Source of the DNA: Nemophila menziesii
Taxonomy: Eukaryota > Streptophyta > Magnoliopsida > Boraginales > Hydrophyllaceae
Length of the DNA: 64,000 nucleotides
Direction: 5' to 3'
NCBI GenBank assembly: GCA_029959085.1
Contig: JARWIR010000050.1
Location: 3,472,001 to 3,536,000 of the forward strand
The notes below the pieces were generated by a model, which saw only the letters and a program-made list of their open reading frames with translations, was not told the DNA's origin and did no database searches. Of the stretch, positions 24,130-34,899 are shown piece by piece (the stretch's first letter is position 1; the number at the start of each line of letters is the position of its first letter). Both the position numbers and the translations under genes were made by a program.

Positions 24130-25281
24130 TCAATACCCTAATTTTGGTTCCGACTCAGGATCATTATTTGCCTTCTTCTTTGGTGGAGGAGCTCTAGGAG
24201 TCTTCACAGCTCGTGTTGCTTCATCATGGATATTCTGAATTGTACTTAATGCCATGCTCACTCCAACTGTAACACCGTCAACCTCTGCGTTCCTACGCGG
24301 GATTTTTGCGTCTAGACACAAAGTAGTGATAGTACAAGGAAACTTGAGATTTTGTTGTTACATTTGAGCTTTCGCGAATTCCATGATGGTGTTATAAATA
24401 ATTTTAGCAACATTCATCGGTTTCTCCTCAATAACACACTTGATAAAAATTATATGTTCCTTCTTCAACTCGGATGTGTGTTTAATTCCAAAGAAAGTAG
24501 GGATTATGAAACGAGACCAAACCTTAGCACGAGGCGTTAAATTACAGCTGTAAAATTGTCTAGGATACCTTTCTCCTTCTGGAATTGGGCTAGCCCCATT
24601 AATAAGTACAGTTCCCTAAAGGGATTCATAATCAAAAGATGGATCATTAAGGGATTCTTGGAACAGACATAATCTAGTAAAGTTGGGTAATTTCAACGAG
24701 TTTCGAATAAGATCAATAGAGAAAGGAACTACCTTTTTGCGAATTTCAATTGCTTCACGGGAAATAGCTAATCCTTCATAAAATTCTCGCACCAAGGTAG
24801 GAATGAACTCAAGCTTCCTTTCTCTCAATTCTTTCCACCCAAACTTGTCACAAGCAACAACATACTCTTTATAAGCACTACTCATAATACCCTTAGGAAA
24901 GTCCATCTCCTCACCAAAATTCAAAAATTCAATTCTATCACGAACCTGATCATTCCAGGAAGTGTAAACCCTTTTTGGCTTGTGAGCACACATCTTTCTT
25001 CGCGGGGGTTTCTGTTGAACTGGCACTTCCGGAACTTCTTGTTCGCTTTCATCCTCAATTTCTTTTTCAATCTCGTCTTCACTTACTTTCTCGCTTTCGG
25101 ACTCATCAATTAATTTTCTCTTCTGACCTGTGATTTCTTTCCTCTTGGGAGCAAGCTTAACCTCTTCAATCTTGCGTTTGGGACGCGAATCCGGAATCTC
25201 AATGGCTTGTTCTTGAGTACCACCAATGGTGGTGCTTCTTCTAGGAGCATTTCTTCAGAAATCACCGGTTTTGTCAGTCAT
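24130..25281 (-). pseudogene. Env-position ORF of element C (putative plant transposon protein domain)
   Basis: From ATG at 25281 a Lys/Glu-rich leader with nuclear-signal-like K-R-K stretches is followed by W-N-D-Q-V-R-D-R, F-G-W-K-E-L, L-V-R-E-F-Y-E-G-L, V-P-F-S-I-D-L-I-R-N-S-L-K-L-P. After a frameshift near 24610 come L-T-P-R-A-K-V-W and F-I-I-P-T-F-F-G-I-K-H. This is the pattern of the domain called putative plant transposon protein, common between integrase and the 3' LTR in Athila-type elements. There is no signal peptide or membrane segment, so a true envelope role is not supported. Breaks: a stop about nine codons in, the frameshift and a stop near 24355. Confidence 0.72.
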
Positions 25282-25670
25282 CTCTTTCCACCCCAAACTC
25301 AAAACATCAAATAGGGAGAAGCTAGAGAAAAGCTTAGAACTTTGATGTTTTGAGGTTTAGGAATTGAAGATTAAGGTGAAATATGATATGGTTAATGGTT
25401 AATTGATGTGGGGGAAGCAAGAATTTTGTTTAATTTAAGGATTGGGTGAAGAACAACCTTGGTTAAAAACTAAGGATTTGATGATATTTAGGAGAGGAGG
25501 TGAGTTAATTTTGTGTTTATGTGGTGAAAGAGGGTAGGATTTGATGGTATTTATAGGTATTAATGATGATTTTCGGAGGTGGAAAGGTTATGGGAGCGTT
25601 TTTGGTAAAAGCTTGCAGAAGAGGCTTAAAAAACTAGGTCAAAAAGGCAAAAACGGCCTCATCACAGAGG

Positions 25671-26119
25671 AAACCGGGTTCCCGGTTTCGCGTCGCTGTT
25701 TCGGTGCGAAACAATTCCTAAATTAATTAATTAATTTTTTTTACCAGTAACGCAAGAATTGGCTAGACCCCAAAACGCCGGGTCAGAGAATTTGCCTAAC
25801 GAAACCGGGTACCCGGTTTGTGCGAAACCAGGGCCCCAGTTTGTCTCGGGGGTGTGGGTGAAGACGCAGGTGATGACGCAGGTGATGACGCAGCAAATGG
25901 CGAGACCCAACACGCTGGGTCAGAAAATTCCGAAAATCACAGCTCCAAAACGGGGACCCGGTTTGTGCGAAACCGGGTTCCCGGTTTTCGTCGATGGCGC
26001 GAGTGGACACGCAGGTGGTGACGCAGCAGATGGCGGGACCCAACACGCTGGGTCAGAACTTCAAAATTTCCAGCTCTCGAAACCGGGTTCCCGGTTTGTG
26101 AAAACCGGGTTCCCGGTTT
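25671..26119. repeat. Tandem repeat (~135 bp) carrying an 18-bp palindrome
   Basis: AAACCGGGTTCCCGGTTT or close variants occur at 25671, 25802, 25948, 25970, 26080 and 26102; the 25802 copy, with TA at the centre, is a perfect palindrome. Between them a unit with GACCCAACACGCTGGGTCAG repeats near 25767, 25904 and 26037, about 135 bases apart. Open frames here on both strands are by-products of the repeat. The array lies between integrase and the env-position ORF of element C. Confidence 0.88.
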
Positions 26120-26303
26120 CACCCCTGGAACATCACCCATTTTTCTTCTATTTTCGCTCTTTCGACCCAAAACTCACGACCTTTTTACCTCTGAAATCAT
26201 AAAAAACAACCACCCTTCCTCATTTCTTACTAATAAACACTAAATTTATGAAAATCGAAATACTTTACACTACGAAAATTAAAAATTCAAACTGATATAC
26301 AAT

Positions 26304-26347
26304 GAATTGGCTTTTGTTTAACGTCGTTAAGCTCGACGGGTTACCTC
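26304..26347 (-). other. Conserved post-integrase motif of element C
   Basis: On the minus strand this reads GAGGTAACCCGTCGAGCTTA, then an ACGACGTTAAAC phrase. The same order recurs after integrase remnants at 38741-38796, 46602-46661 and 54822-54877, where it runs into GGGAGGCAACCC-like sequence. This block is familiar from Athila-type elements. Confidence 0.7.
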
Positions 26348-26353
26348 ACGCTT

Positions 26354-26760
26354 CTAAGGAGCTTCGAGGAGATACATGACCTCCCCAGGATGTGGATCTT
26401 CCAAGCGGTTGGTATCTTCACCTCCATGGTATATCTTTAAATGATTACCGTTCACCATGAAGGTGCGGTTCTCGACTGGATGTTCTATTTCTATCGCCCC
26501 ATGAGGTGTAACTTTGGTCACAGTGTATGGACCCGACCACTTAGACCTTAACTTACCCGGATAATTGCTGAACTTTGAATTATACTTCAATACTTTTTGA
26601 CCCACTTCAAATTTCTTCACACAAATCCGATTGTCATGCCATTTCTTAGTTTTCTTTGTAGAGTTTAGCATTTTTATAGGCATTCAATCGGAATTCGTTA
26701 AGTTCGTTCAACTTCATCATACGATTCTCTCCGGCTAAGGTAGGATCTAAGTTCAACTAC
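26354..26760 (-). pseudogene. Integrase C-terminal end of element C
   Basis: Codons 26683-26354 encode F-E-V-G-Q-K-V-L-K-Y-N-S, G-K-L-R-S-K-W-S-G-P-Y-T-V and P-H-G-A-I-E-I. This is the chromatin-facing C-terminal domain of a Gypsy integrase (GPY/F-type: G-P-Y). A frameshift between 26683 and 26757 separates it from the catalytic core. It ends at a TAG just before the conserved post-integrase motif. Confidence 0.85.
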
Positions 26761-27560
26761 GCAATAGCCCAATAGGCACCCATTTCAAGCTCAAGAGGTA
26801 AGTGACAAGCCTTACCATACACCATACGATACGAAGACGCACCAACTGGAGTCTTGAACGCAGTACGATAGGCCCATAACGCGTCATCTAACTTCATTGA
26901 CCAATCTCTTCTAGTAGGACCAACAGTATTCTCTAGGATTGACTTCACTTCACGATTCGAAACCTCAGCTTGGCCATTGGATTGTGGATGATATGCAGTA
27001 GATACACTGTGTCTTACTCCATACTTCTCTAGAACAGTCTTCAAATACTTATTAACGAAATGAGATCCTCCATCGCTAATAATCACTCTAGGTGTACCAT
27101 GTCTAGTGAGGATATGTGATTTCAAGAACTTAATCACCACTCGTGAATCATTGGTTGGTAAAGCCACAACTTCTACCCATTTAGACACATAATCAACAGT
27201 TAATAAGATGTAGAGGTTACCATTTGAAGGAACGAACGGACCCATAAAATCTATACCCCAAACATCAAATATTTCAACTTCCAACATATTATTACGTGGC
27301 ATTTCATCCCTCTTGGATATATTTCCGGTAAACTGGCATCTCGTACGTTTCTTCACATAATTATGACAATCTTTTACAAGTGTAGGCCAGTAAAAACCAG
27401 ATTGGAATACCTTAGCAGCAGTTCTATCTCCCTTGAAGTGTCCTCCGTAGAGTGAATCATGACATCCAGCTATAATTGCATCTGTTTCTTCCTTGGCTAC
27501 ACATCTTCTTACCATTTGGTCAGCACACACTTTGTAGAGGAAAGGATCCTCCCAAAAGAA
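26757..27560 (-). CDS. Integrase zinc-binding and catalytic domains of element C
   Basis: Open for 257 codons (27530-26757). The zinc part has H-D-S-L-Y-G-G-H and a later C (R-C-Q-F-T-G). The DDE core is complete as read: G-I-D-F-M-G-P (first D), I-S-D-G-G-S-H-F (second D) and N-G-Q-A-E-V (E). It then runs to G-A-Y-W-A-I, where the frame breaks. The enzyme would join element DNA to the target. It is normally cut from the Gag-Pol polyprotein, so the apparent start is only an internal Met. Confidence 0.88.
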   Translation of the reverse strand, partial: FFWEDPFLYKVCADQMVRRCVAKEETDAIIAGCHDSLYGGHFKGDRTAAKVFQSGFYWPTLVKDCHNYVKKRTRCQFTGNISKRDEMPRNNMLEVEIFDVWGIDFMGPFVPSNGNLYILLTVDYVSKWVEVVALPTNDSRVVIKFLKSHILTRHGTPRVIISDGGSHFVNKYLKTVLEKYGVRHSVSTAYHPQSNGQAEVSNREVKSILENTVGPTRRDWSMKLDDALWAYRTAFKTPVGASSYRMVYGKACHLPLELEMGAYWAIA

Positions 27561-28010
27561 TTGTCTAGCACGATGAGCTAACCTCTTTCTGTCTCGATAA
27601 GTGGATCCTTCAGGAAAAGAACCACTTACAACTAAATTCGCAATGTCTGCATACCAAGGAGCTTCATAATCACGAACAGCAAATAAACTCTCGTCAGGAA
27701 ATTCTTCTCTAACTACTTCAGTTCCACAGTTTGTCTCTGAACCTTCAAGACGCGATAGATGATCTGCAACCTGATTCTCACAGCCCTTTCTATCCTTAAT
27801 CTCTAAATCGAATTCTTGAAGTAATAAAACCCATCTGATTAACCTCGGTTTAGCATCTTTTTTTCCATAAGATATCTAATCACTGAATGATCTGTATAAA
27901 CAATAACTTTCGCTCCAAGAAAATAAGAGCGAAACTTATCAAATGAATACACAACTGCTAGCAATTCTTTCTCTGTAACTGTATAATTAACTTGAGCACC
28001 ATTGAAAGTT
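27560..28010 (-). pseudogene. RNase H domain of element C
   Basis: After a frameshift near 28010 the minus strand reads [34 protein letters not shown] and [15 protein letters not shown]. These are the standard RNase H blocks, with the catalytic E, D and D of the domain still present. A second frame change lies near 27865, in the A-run after Y-L-M-E-K. It joins the integrase frame downstream. Confidence 0.8.
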
Positions 28011-28970
28011 TACTAGCGTAATAAATCGAATGAAATATCTTATCTTTTCTCTGTCCCAATACAGCTCCCATACACAAATCATTCGCATCGCACATAACTT
28101 CAAAAGGAAAACTCCAACCTGGAGGTAATACTATAGGAGCAGAAATAAGCTTTTCCTTGATTGCTTGGAAGGCCGCTAAGCAAGCTTCATTAAAAAGGAA
28201 TTTGGAATCCTTTTCAAGTAAGTTACATAGCGGTTTAGCAATCTTATAAAAGTATTTAATGAAGCGCCTATAAAAGCCAGCATGACCAAGAAAACTTCTT
28301 ACCCCTTTAACAGAAACATGAGGGGGAAGAGTTTTAATTACCTCTATCTTCGCTCTATCAACCTCTAACCCAGCACTTGAAACCTTGTGACCCAAAACTA
28401 TACCTTCGCGAACCATGAAATGACACTTTTCCCAGTTTAAGACCAAATCTGTTTCCTTGCATCTGATTAACACTTTCTCCAAGTTATGTAAACATATATC
28501 AAAATCATCACCAAACACGGAGAAATCGTTCATACAAACTTCAAGAAAATTCTTGATCATATCCCAGAAGATAGCCATCATACATCTCTGAAAGGTAGCC
28601 GGTACGTTACACAACCCAAATGGCATTCTGCGATATGCAAAAGTACCAAATGGACATGTAAATGTTGTTTTATGTTGATCTTCTAGAGCCACATAGATCT
28701 GATTATACCCAGAATACCCATCTAAGAAACAGTAGTACTCTCTACCAGCCAATTTGTCTAACATTTGATCAATGAAGGGCAGAGGGAAGTGATCTTTCCT
28801 GGTGGCCTTGTTCAATTTCCAGTGTTCCATACAAACTCTCCAACCAACAACCGTTCTCGAAGGAATGGCTTCATTCTGAGCATTTAGAACAGTTGTAATT
28901 CCTCCTTTCTTCGGCACACATTGAATATGACTCACCCATTCACTACTCGATAACTTCCTTCTTCACTACA
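27958..28970 (-). CDS. Reverse transcriptase of element C, active site changed
   Basis: The frame 28935-27958 carries C-V-P-K-K-G-G-I-T, H-F-P-L-P-F-I-D-Q-M-L, F-L-D-G-Y-S-G-Y-N-Q-I, F-G-L-C-N-V-P-A-T-F-Q-R and the H-K-V-S connection region, all Gypsy RT landmarks. The catalytic box, normally F-M-D-D in this lineage (and F-M-D-D in element D here), reads C-M-N-D at about 28528-28539, so one catalytic Asp is Asn. Upstream, near 28960, about 35 bases present in element D are missing, which shifts the frame from the protease side. Confidence 0.9.
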
Positions 28971-29068
28971 TCCTTCATAGAGGGCATTAATCTTCTTTGA
29001 CCTTCAACTGAGCGTGCGTTATCATCTTCAAGTATGATTTTATGTTGGCAATAGGAGGGACTAATGCC

Positions 29069-30268
29069 TTAGATGTCAGCAATTGTCCACCCTATCGCAT
29101 CTTTGTTGTCTCTTAACACACGCAACAGTTTATCTTCTTGAGGACCTGTTAAATTTGCTGAAACAATAACAGGTAGAGTTTCATTAGTACCTAAATACAC
29201 ATACCTCAAGTGTGCTGGTAATGGCTTTTCTTCCAACTCCGGAGGAGATTCGATTGAAGGCTTCTTTTTAGGAACAATCTCCCTCGGTTCTCTCATAGGT
29301 TCATAGGCAAGACGCATATACTTCGGATTCTCAGAATTAAGAGTTGCCACTATTTCGGCAAGCTCTTCCATGAACTCAGGTGCATCAATAGTTAAAGCTG
29401 CCTGCAAGATATCATCATAAGTAAATTCATTATATACCTATTGTATGGCATGCTCAACTACATCCATTCGAAAGCAATCTTCTTGAGAATATGGAAACTT
29501 CATAGCTCGGAACACATTAAATTTGACCTCCTCGTCTTGGATTCTCATCGTCAATTCACCGTTTTCTACATCAATCAATGTACGCCCCGTGGCTAGGAAT
29601 GGTCTTCCCAAGATAATGGGGACATTCCTATCCGCGTCGTATTCAAGAATAACAAAATTGACGGGAAATACTAACGTACCTGCCTTAACGAGGACATCTT
29701 CAATTCGACCTTCCGGATGTGCAAGAGATCGATCCGCCATTTGCAAGACCATAGAAGTAGGTCTTGCTTCTCCAATTTTAAGTTTATCAAAGATTGATTT
29801 GGGCATAAGATTGATGCTTGCACCCAAATCACATAGTGCTTTACCTTTCCATTCTTCTCCAATTGATATCGGAATTGTGAAACTCCCGGGATCAAGTAAC
29901 TTTGGAGGTAATTTACTTTGACAAATAGCACTGCATTCTTCAGGAAGACCAATCATCTCATTATCACAATACGACCTTTTGTTAGTGAGAGCTCTTTTCA
30001 AAAACTTTGTATACTTGGGAATATCTCTGATGGCTTCTAACAACGGAATGTTAATACTAAGGCCTCTCACTCTATTGAAGAACTTTTGATAATCGACCAT
30101 ATCACCCTTTTTCCGAACTCGAGATGGAAATGGTGGAGGAGGACGATTGATTACAACTTCATCTTTCTTCTTTGGAACCTCAATCGGCCTCTCTATTTCT
30201 TCAACCTCAACATCTTTCTCTTTCTCAACTACATCCTTTTCTTTTCTTGGAACTTCTTTCTCTTTCAT
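29069..30268 (-). CDS. Aspartic protease and linker of element C
   Basis: Codons 30268-29438 hold a Lys/Glu-rich leader, I-N-I-P-L-L-E-A-I, E-E-C-S-A-I, then the protease active site C-D-L-G-A-S-I-N-L-M-P and the I-I-L-G-R-P-F-L-A-T-G-R flap-side block. A stop at 29438 interrupts the linker, which resumes at 29407 with L-P-A-H-L-R-Y-V-Y-L-G and runs to 29069 before RT. The protease would cut Gag-Pol. It is intact by sight within its own domain. Confidence 0.88.
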
Positions 30269-30415
30269 AACAGGAAAAGGAGGTGGAGAGAGGTTCTTAC
30301 CACTTCTGAGAGTAACAGCTTAGCAATCTTCATGTTGTCTCAGATTTTTTGTGTCACTAGGGAGTTGCCCTTGTGGACGCTGACTAAGTTGTTTTGTTAT
30401 TTGAGCAAGCTAATT

Positions 30416-31916
30416 CTATAATAGTTTAATATTTGCGTCAGACGCTTGTTGATTCTGAATAGCTTGCATCTGGAGAGCAATTAAGTTCTCAACGGTTTTC
30501 TGAAGGTTCATCGCACCTTCTTGTGGTTGAGCGGGTAAGGCTTTTTGGTTCATGGTTTCGTTATAACTTTCTTGAGGAGCTTGTCTCTGAACATAGTTTC
30601 CTTGATTCTGTCCTCCTTGATAATTATTATGTGGTCTTGGATTGAAGTTGTTACCTTGGGGACGCTGCTGATATGCGTATGTAGGATTGGCTACCCCATT
30701 AAGATTGGAATACTGAAACACAGGATGGTTTCTGTTAGGCTGATATCCATTACCACTCGAATTAAAGTTTCCTCTATTGGAGACAAACATCACAGATTCT
30801 TGATTATTCTGACAATTCCCCCAATCGTGATCATTCACACAACAGTACTCACATCCATACACTTCTTGCGCTACCTTCACCTCAACTCTTTTATTGGGAA
30901 AACCGTCTTTCACGGCTAATGTAAGTTGTCTCAACTGTTGTTCTAATGTGGTTTGTATCTTGTTCTCTAAAGAGTTGAACTTTTCTTCGATGTTAACATT
31001 GTTCACTCCTCTTTTAACTGGTGTTCTTACGGTATTCCACCCTACTTCATTATCAACTGTTCTATCCAAAATAATTCTTGCATACGCGGGTTGAACTCGT
31101 AAAAAATGCACCACCACACAACAAATCTAAATCTTTTCGCGAACTCCCCTCAAGACCATTATAGAAAATTTTCAATTGTTGTTGTTTAGAAAGGTCATGA
31201 TTAGGGACTCTTCGTAAACATTTCTGAAATCTCGACCAACTTCTACCCAATGCTTCATCGTATTCTTGTTTGAAATGTGTTAACTCAAGTTGAGCATCTA
31301 ACCTCATGTTGGACGGATAGTATCTTTCGAAAAACGCAGCCTGTAACTGCTCCCAATTCGTAATCTTCCCTGGTTCTTGCGAATCATGCCAATCACTCGC
31401 TCTATCTATTAAGAAAAACCTGAATGTAGCATAATACAATTGCTCCCTCGTTACTCCTTGCGTAATGTATGAATCGCAGATTTGCATAAATTTTTGCACT
31501 GCGCGTAGAGGATCTTCTCCGGGCTTGCCACGAAAATTTCCGAAATTCTGAAATTGAGCTAGCATACACGAATCTGGACGGAATCTCGGAACATTGATAT
31601 CAGTTGGGCCAATCCCGAGAGGAGGGGCAAGGAATGGTTCTTGAGCGGGACCGGTAAGAAACCATGGATCGGCTATTTGAACTTGAACTGGAGGATTAGG
31701 AAATCCTGGAGGCACTAGTGGCTGACCATTTCTGTTTAGCTGAACTCCTAGGTTCTCTTGGTTATGAAGATTAGTATTTTCCATTTTGTTCGCTAATTCT
31801 TCTACTTCTCTAGCTTTTTGTTCTTTCCTTCTCTTGTTAGCAAGTCTGATTAATGATTCTGGATTATTAAGGATCGGAGGTGATGGCTCTAGATCCTTAA
31901 AGAGTCTCCTTCGCAT
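30416..31916 (-). pseudogene. gag of element C, one frameshift
   Basis: ATG at 31916 lies about 110 bases after the PBS. The capsid part reads F-R-G-K-P-G-E-D-P, Y-A-T-F-R-F-F-L-I-D-R-A-S-D-W and F-F-E-R-Y-Y-P (retrotransposon gag family). A frameshift lies in 31062-31117, and the second part (31117-30416) has a nucleic-acid-binding knuckle C-E-Y-C-x4-H-x4-C near 30850 and a Gln/Asn-rich tail. It would form the particle that packages element RNA. Confidence 0.9.
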
Positions 31917-32027
31917 ACACCAAACCTAAAAACCTGAAAAAGATGAACAAACAAAAAGCGTAAAACTAATAAAAAAAATAAATGCAACTAGTCACTAAAG
32001 GATAAACACCGTGGTCACACGCTACCG

Positions 32028-32045
32028 TCCCCGGCAGCGGCGCCA
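32028..32045 (-). promoter_or_regulatory. Primer-binding site for tRNA-Asp (element C)
   Basis: The minus strand reads TGGCGCCGCTGCCGGGGA, six bases after the 5' LTR end. It is identical to the PBS of element B (21027-21044). Confidence 0.92.
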
Positions 32046-32051
32046 AAAACT

Positions 32052-33625
32052 TGGTGGTCCTTTGTGTGTTCTAAAAATAAAGCAATAAGTGAGAGAACCA
32101 CAACCGCAAGTGTACGGTTGTCCCAAGTAATAATAGTGATAAACAGGATCGTTCGCAGGGACGGTATGGTTAACTACAATGCTTATCAATTAATTAATGA
32201 TCGCACTTATAAAAGCAAATAAAAGATTTAATAGTTGATTGGTTGGTTTGTATTAATCCAAAGTATGAAAGACTAATATGAAAATGCAATTAAATAACTA
32301 AACGCAAGTAAATAACGGTGAGACGCAAATATGAGCAGGCAGTACTTGAGAGACGCAAGGGATCCTCCTAACTCTATTTCATATCATATGTTGTTTAAGG
32401 GTCAAATTGGTCAATTGACATTGCTCGGGATTCAAGAATCTTTGTACCCCCGTCAGGGTGGACTACAAAGCTATTCTAGAGTGTCACAAGTCCCGTCAGG
32501 GTAAATATGATCCACTTTCGAATGATTAAGCTAATTTACCTCATTGGCCCTAAGATTAATTATGTTCGTCAGAATCAAATAATGTATATCTTATATTGAG
32601 TAATTAATTCCATACCTAAACCCCCCATCAAGATGATCCACACGCCACATATGTGGAATAGTTTAGATACTAACACCTGTTCTTAGTTAGCTACTCCAAA
32701 AACGGTAAATAATCACCAATTATAGAATAATGTAAAAGACCCAATTCGGTTTAATTAATTAAAATCCAAATTCAAACATATGAAATTCAGTAGTTATAGG
32801 ATTCACCAATTAAGCATTCTCAAGTACTAAGAAGAATTAGCTCATGCTAATTGAAAATAAAACTAAATTAAAATAAATAAGACTCATATTGTTTTACAGA
32901 AATAAAAATAAGAAAAATCTAATTTCCGGAATTAGATTCGCCTGTGAATGGAGATATAGACACTCTCCAGCTCTTCAGCTTTCTTCTACTTCCTTTGTTG
33001 ACTTCTCTCTGATGCTTTTTCTTCTGAATAATGAGTTGTGTGAAAATTAGAAGTCAAAAGCTCCTTTTATAAGCTCCAGAACGGATCAGGCCTTGTCTTA
33101 AGGTTTAAGTTAAAAATTAAAAGCCCAAATCCATTTTCTAAGCCCAAAATCCCGTAACTGCTGCACCACCTCCACTAAAACAGCTCTAGCCGATTCGTTA
33201 TAACTCCGATTGACCTCAAATCACTTGATAAATTTCCGTAACTCGATAAGGAACATAATCTTTTCAAAGGTCAGCGGCTAAATCCACTCGGAAGTGCCCT
33301 GAAATCAGCAATCATTGGCCTATTTTGCAGATTTGCAGCTTCAAAATATAATTCTTTTCGGGATTTATCTTCAAACTTTGACTCCATATCACGATCTTTG
33401 ACTTTCTTCTCGGATTCCTTCACTAGCTAATATTCAAAACCTACAAACTTTTCACTAAAATACACAAGATTATGCGCAAAAGTTTAATAAATTAAAAATA
33501 CTAGAAATAAAAGAGGAAATTCAGATTATTGCATATTTAGCCCAAAAGTCTATCAAAATATTCAATTAAACATAAAAAATGATGTTTCCCATGGGTCTAA
33601 AATAAGAACAATTAGGGAGACATCA
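32052..33625 (-). mobile_element. 5' LTR of element C (full length)
   Basis: The minus strand opens TGATGTCTCCC at 33625 and ends GGACCACCA at 32052. The terminal inverted pair is 33580-33590 and 33616-33625. Three copies of a CCCTGACGGG-like phrase lie in the core. The adjacent GTTTT (33626-33630) is the TSD. Short ORFs inside are not credible. Confidence 0.95.
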
Positions 33626-33630
33626 GTTTT

Positions 33631-34381
33631 GCATATGTATAATTTTTGAATTCTATTTTCTTCTACCTAAGTTTGTTTGGAAAAACCTTTTTAAATTTAT
33701 TCTAGCTTCTTAACCATATATTTTTTTATGTGCTTTGACTTATTTCTAGCCCTAATCTTGATCACGTTAGAACTGTCGTATTAGTAGTTAGATGGTCACC
33801 CAGAAGGGGTGTCTAATTATTGAAAACACCACATAAACTTATAGTGTGCGGTAGTGATCCAGAAGGGCTTGTCTAAGTAGATAGTCATTAGGGTTTGAGA
33901 TTTAACCAATATTATTGCACAGGGTCCCCTTACCCAAGTCCCTGGTAATTGTTAGTTCGCCACCTAAGTCCACCCCGAAGGGGGTTAGGAGGAATATAGA
34001 ATCCTGGCTACTTATCTAAGAGCTTTAATCACCGTTATTAACTAGTATAAGAAATAGAAGTATAAGTGCGTACTAGCAAACCCTAAGTTATATCTCTCAT
34101 CTCATTCTTACTTCTTTATTTTATTGTCTTGTCTTTAGTTTAATTAATTATTATTCTCCTCCATTATTACTATTTACTTTTCTTGTCTTTTAATTCAGTG
34201 ATCTAATTATTACTATGCTTTCTTGTAATCTATTTGTATAACACATGAAGTCCCTGAGAACGAATCTTAACTTATCATTAAAACTTGCATATGACATGTG
34301 ATACTTGCAGCCAATAACGTGTTTGGTTAGGGGGAAAGTTGTATCTTTTATTATCATATTTTTATCACACCCTACCTGCCA
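33631..34381 (+). mobile_element. LTR fragment, right part, split by element C
   Basis: This continues the LTR core begun at 22010-22056. GCATATGTATAATTTTTGAA matches 1416-1436 in element A. It includes the shared CACCACATAA block near 33820 and ends near CTGCCA (34376-34381), where LTRs of this group end in CCACCA. It lies directly against gag C-terminal codons of element D, so it probably inserted in gag. Confidence 0.78.
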
Positions 34382-34383
34382 CA

Positions 34384-34712
34384 ACTACTATTAAACTCGA
34401 CCTCAGTATTATCATCAAGCTCAACCTCAACCAACCTATCAACAAATGCCAAATTATAGAGTTCAAACTCAATCCTACAATCCACATTCAACGCAACAAG
34501 CAACATATGATCATCCTATAGAGCAACCTTCAGTTAACAGTCTTGAACAAAGCTTGGCTATATTCATTGATATTATGGCTAAAAACATGAAGGTGAGTCA
34601 ATAGAGATTCACGGAACAAGACAAGGTCATTAAACAACTAGAGTATCAGCTATCACAGATTGCAAATACAATACAACAAGGCCAACAGGGAAACTTCCAA
34701 GCAATACTATAA
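34384..34712 (+). pseudogene. gag C-terminal tail of element D
   Basis: The frame reads Q-Y-Y-H-Q-A-Q-P-Q-P-T-Y-Q-Q-M-P and later S-L-E-Q-S-L-A-I-F, a Gln-rich tail like that after the knuckle in element C gag. Stops break it near 34603 and 34711. It has the same orientation as gag of element B at 21141 and could be the rest of the same gene. Confidence 0.65.
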
Positions 34713-34899
34713 ATCATCAAGATGATTCTTGTTATGAGAATGGATTGAGAAGTGGAAAACAATTACCTCCACCAAGAGTGAATGATGCAGAACAACCAAA
34801 AGAAACAACCCCTATTGCTAAAAAGGTGGTTGCAGAAACAGTTGAAGATAAAATTGGAGAGGTAATTGAACCAAAGAGTGTCCCTATAGAGAAGACACC

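Larger units (their letters stand above)
22057..33625 (-). mobile_element. Element C: Athila-like Ty3/Gypsy retrotransposon with TSD GTTTT
   Basis: This 11.6-kb minus-strand element has perfect TSDs GTTTT (22052-22056 and 33626-33630). In its own 5'-to-3' order it has the 5' LTR (33625-32052), PBS, gag, protease, RT/RNase H, integrase, a palindrome-rich spacer, an env-position ORF, 3' noncoding sequence and a shortened 3' LTR (23125-22057). The LTRs differ by only a few percent over the shared part, so it is the youngest large insertion here. Frameshifts, a small deletion and a mutated RT active site mean it cannot transpose on its own now. Confidence 0.95.

Noticed and set aside
24616..25281. 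True viral envelope protein in element C
   Set aside because: No signal peptide, membrane segment or cleavage site; the motifs fit the plant transposon protein domain instead.
25759..26202. Overlapping open frames on both strands across the palindrome array
   Set aside because: The 135-bp repeat keeps several frames open at once; no domain, no codon logic and mirror frames on the other strand.
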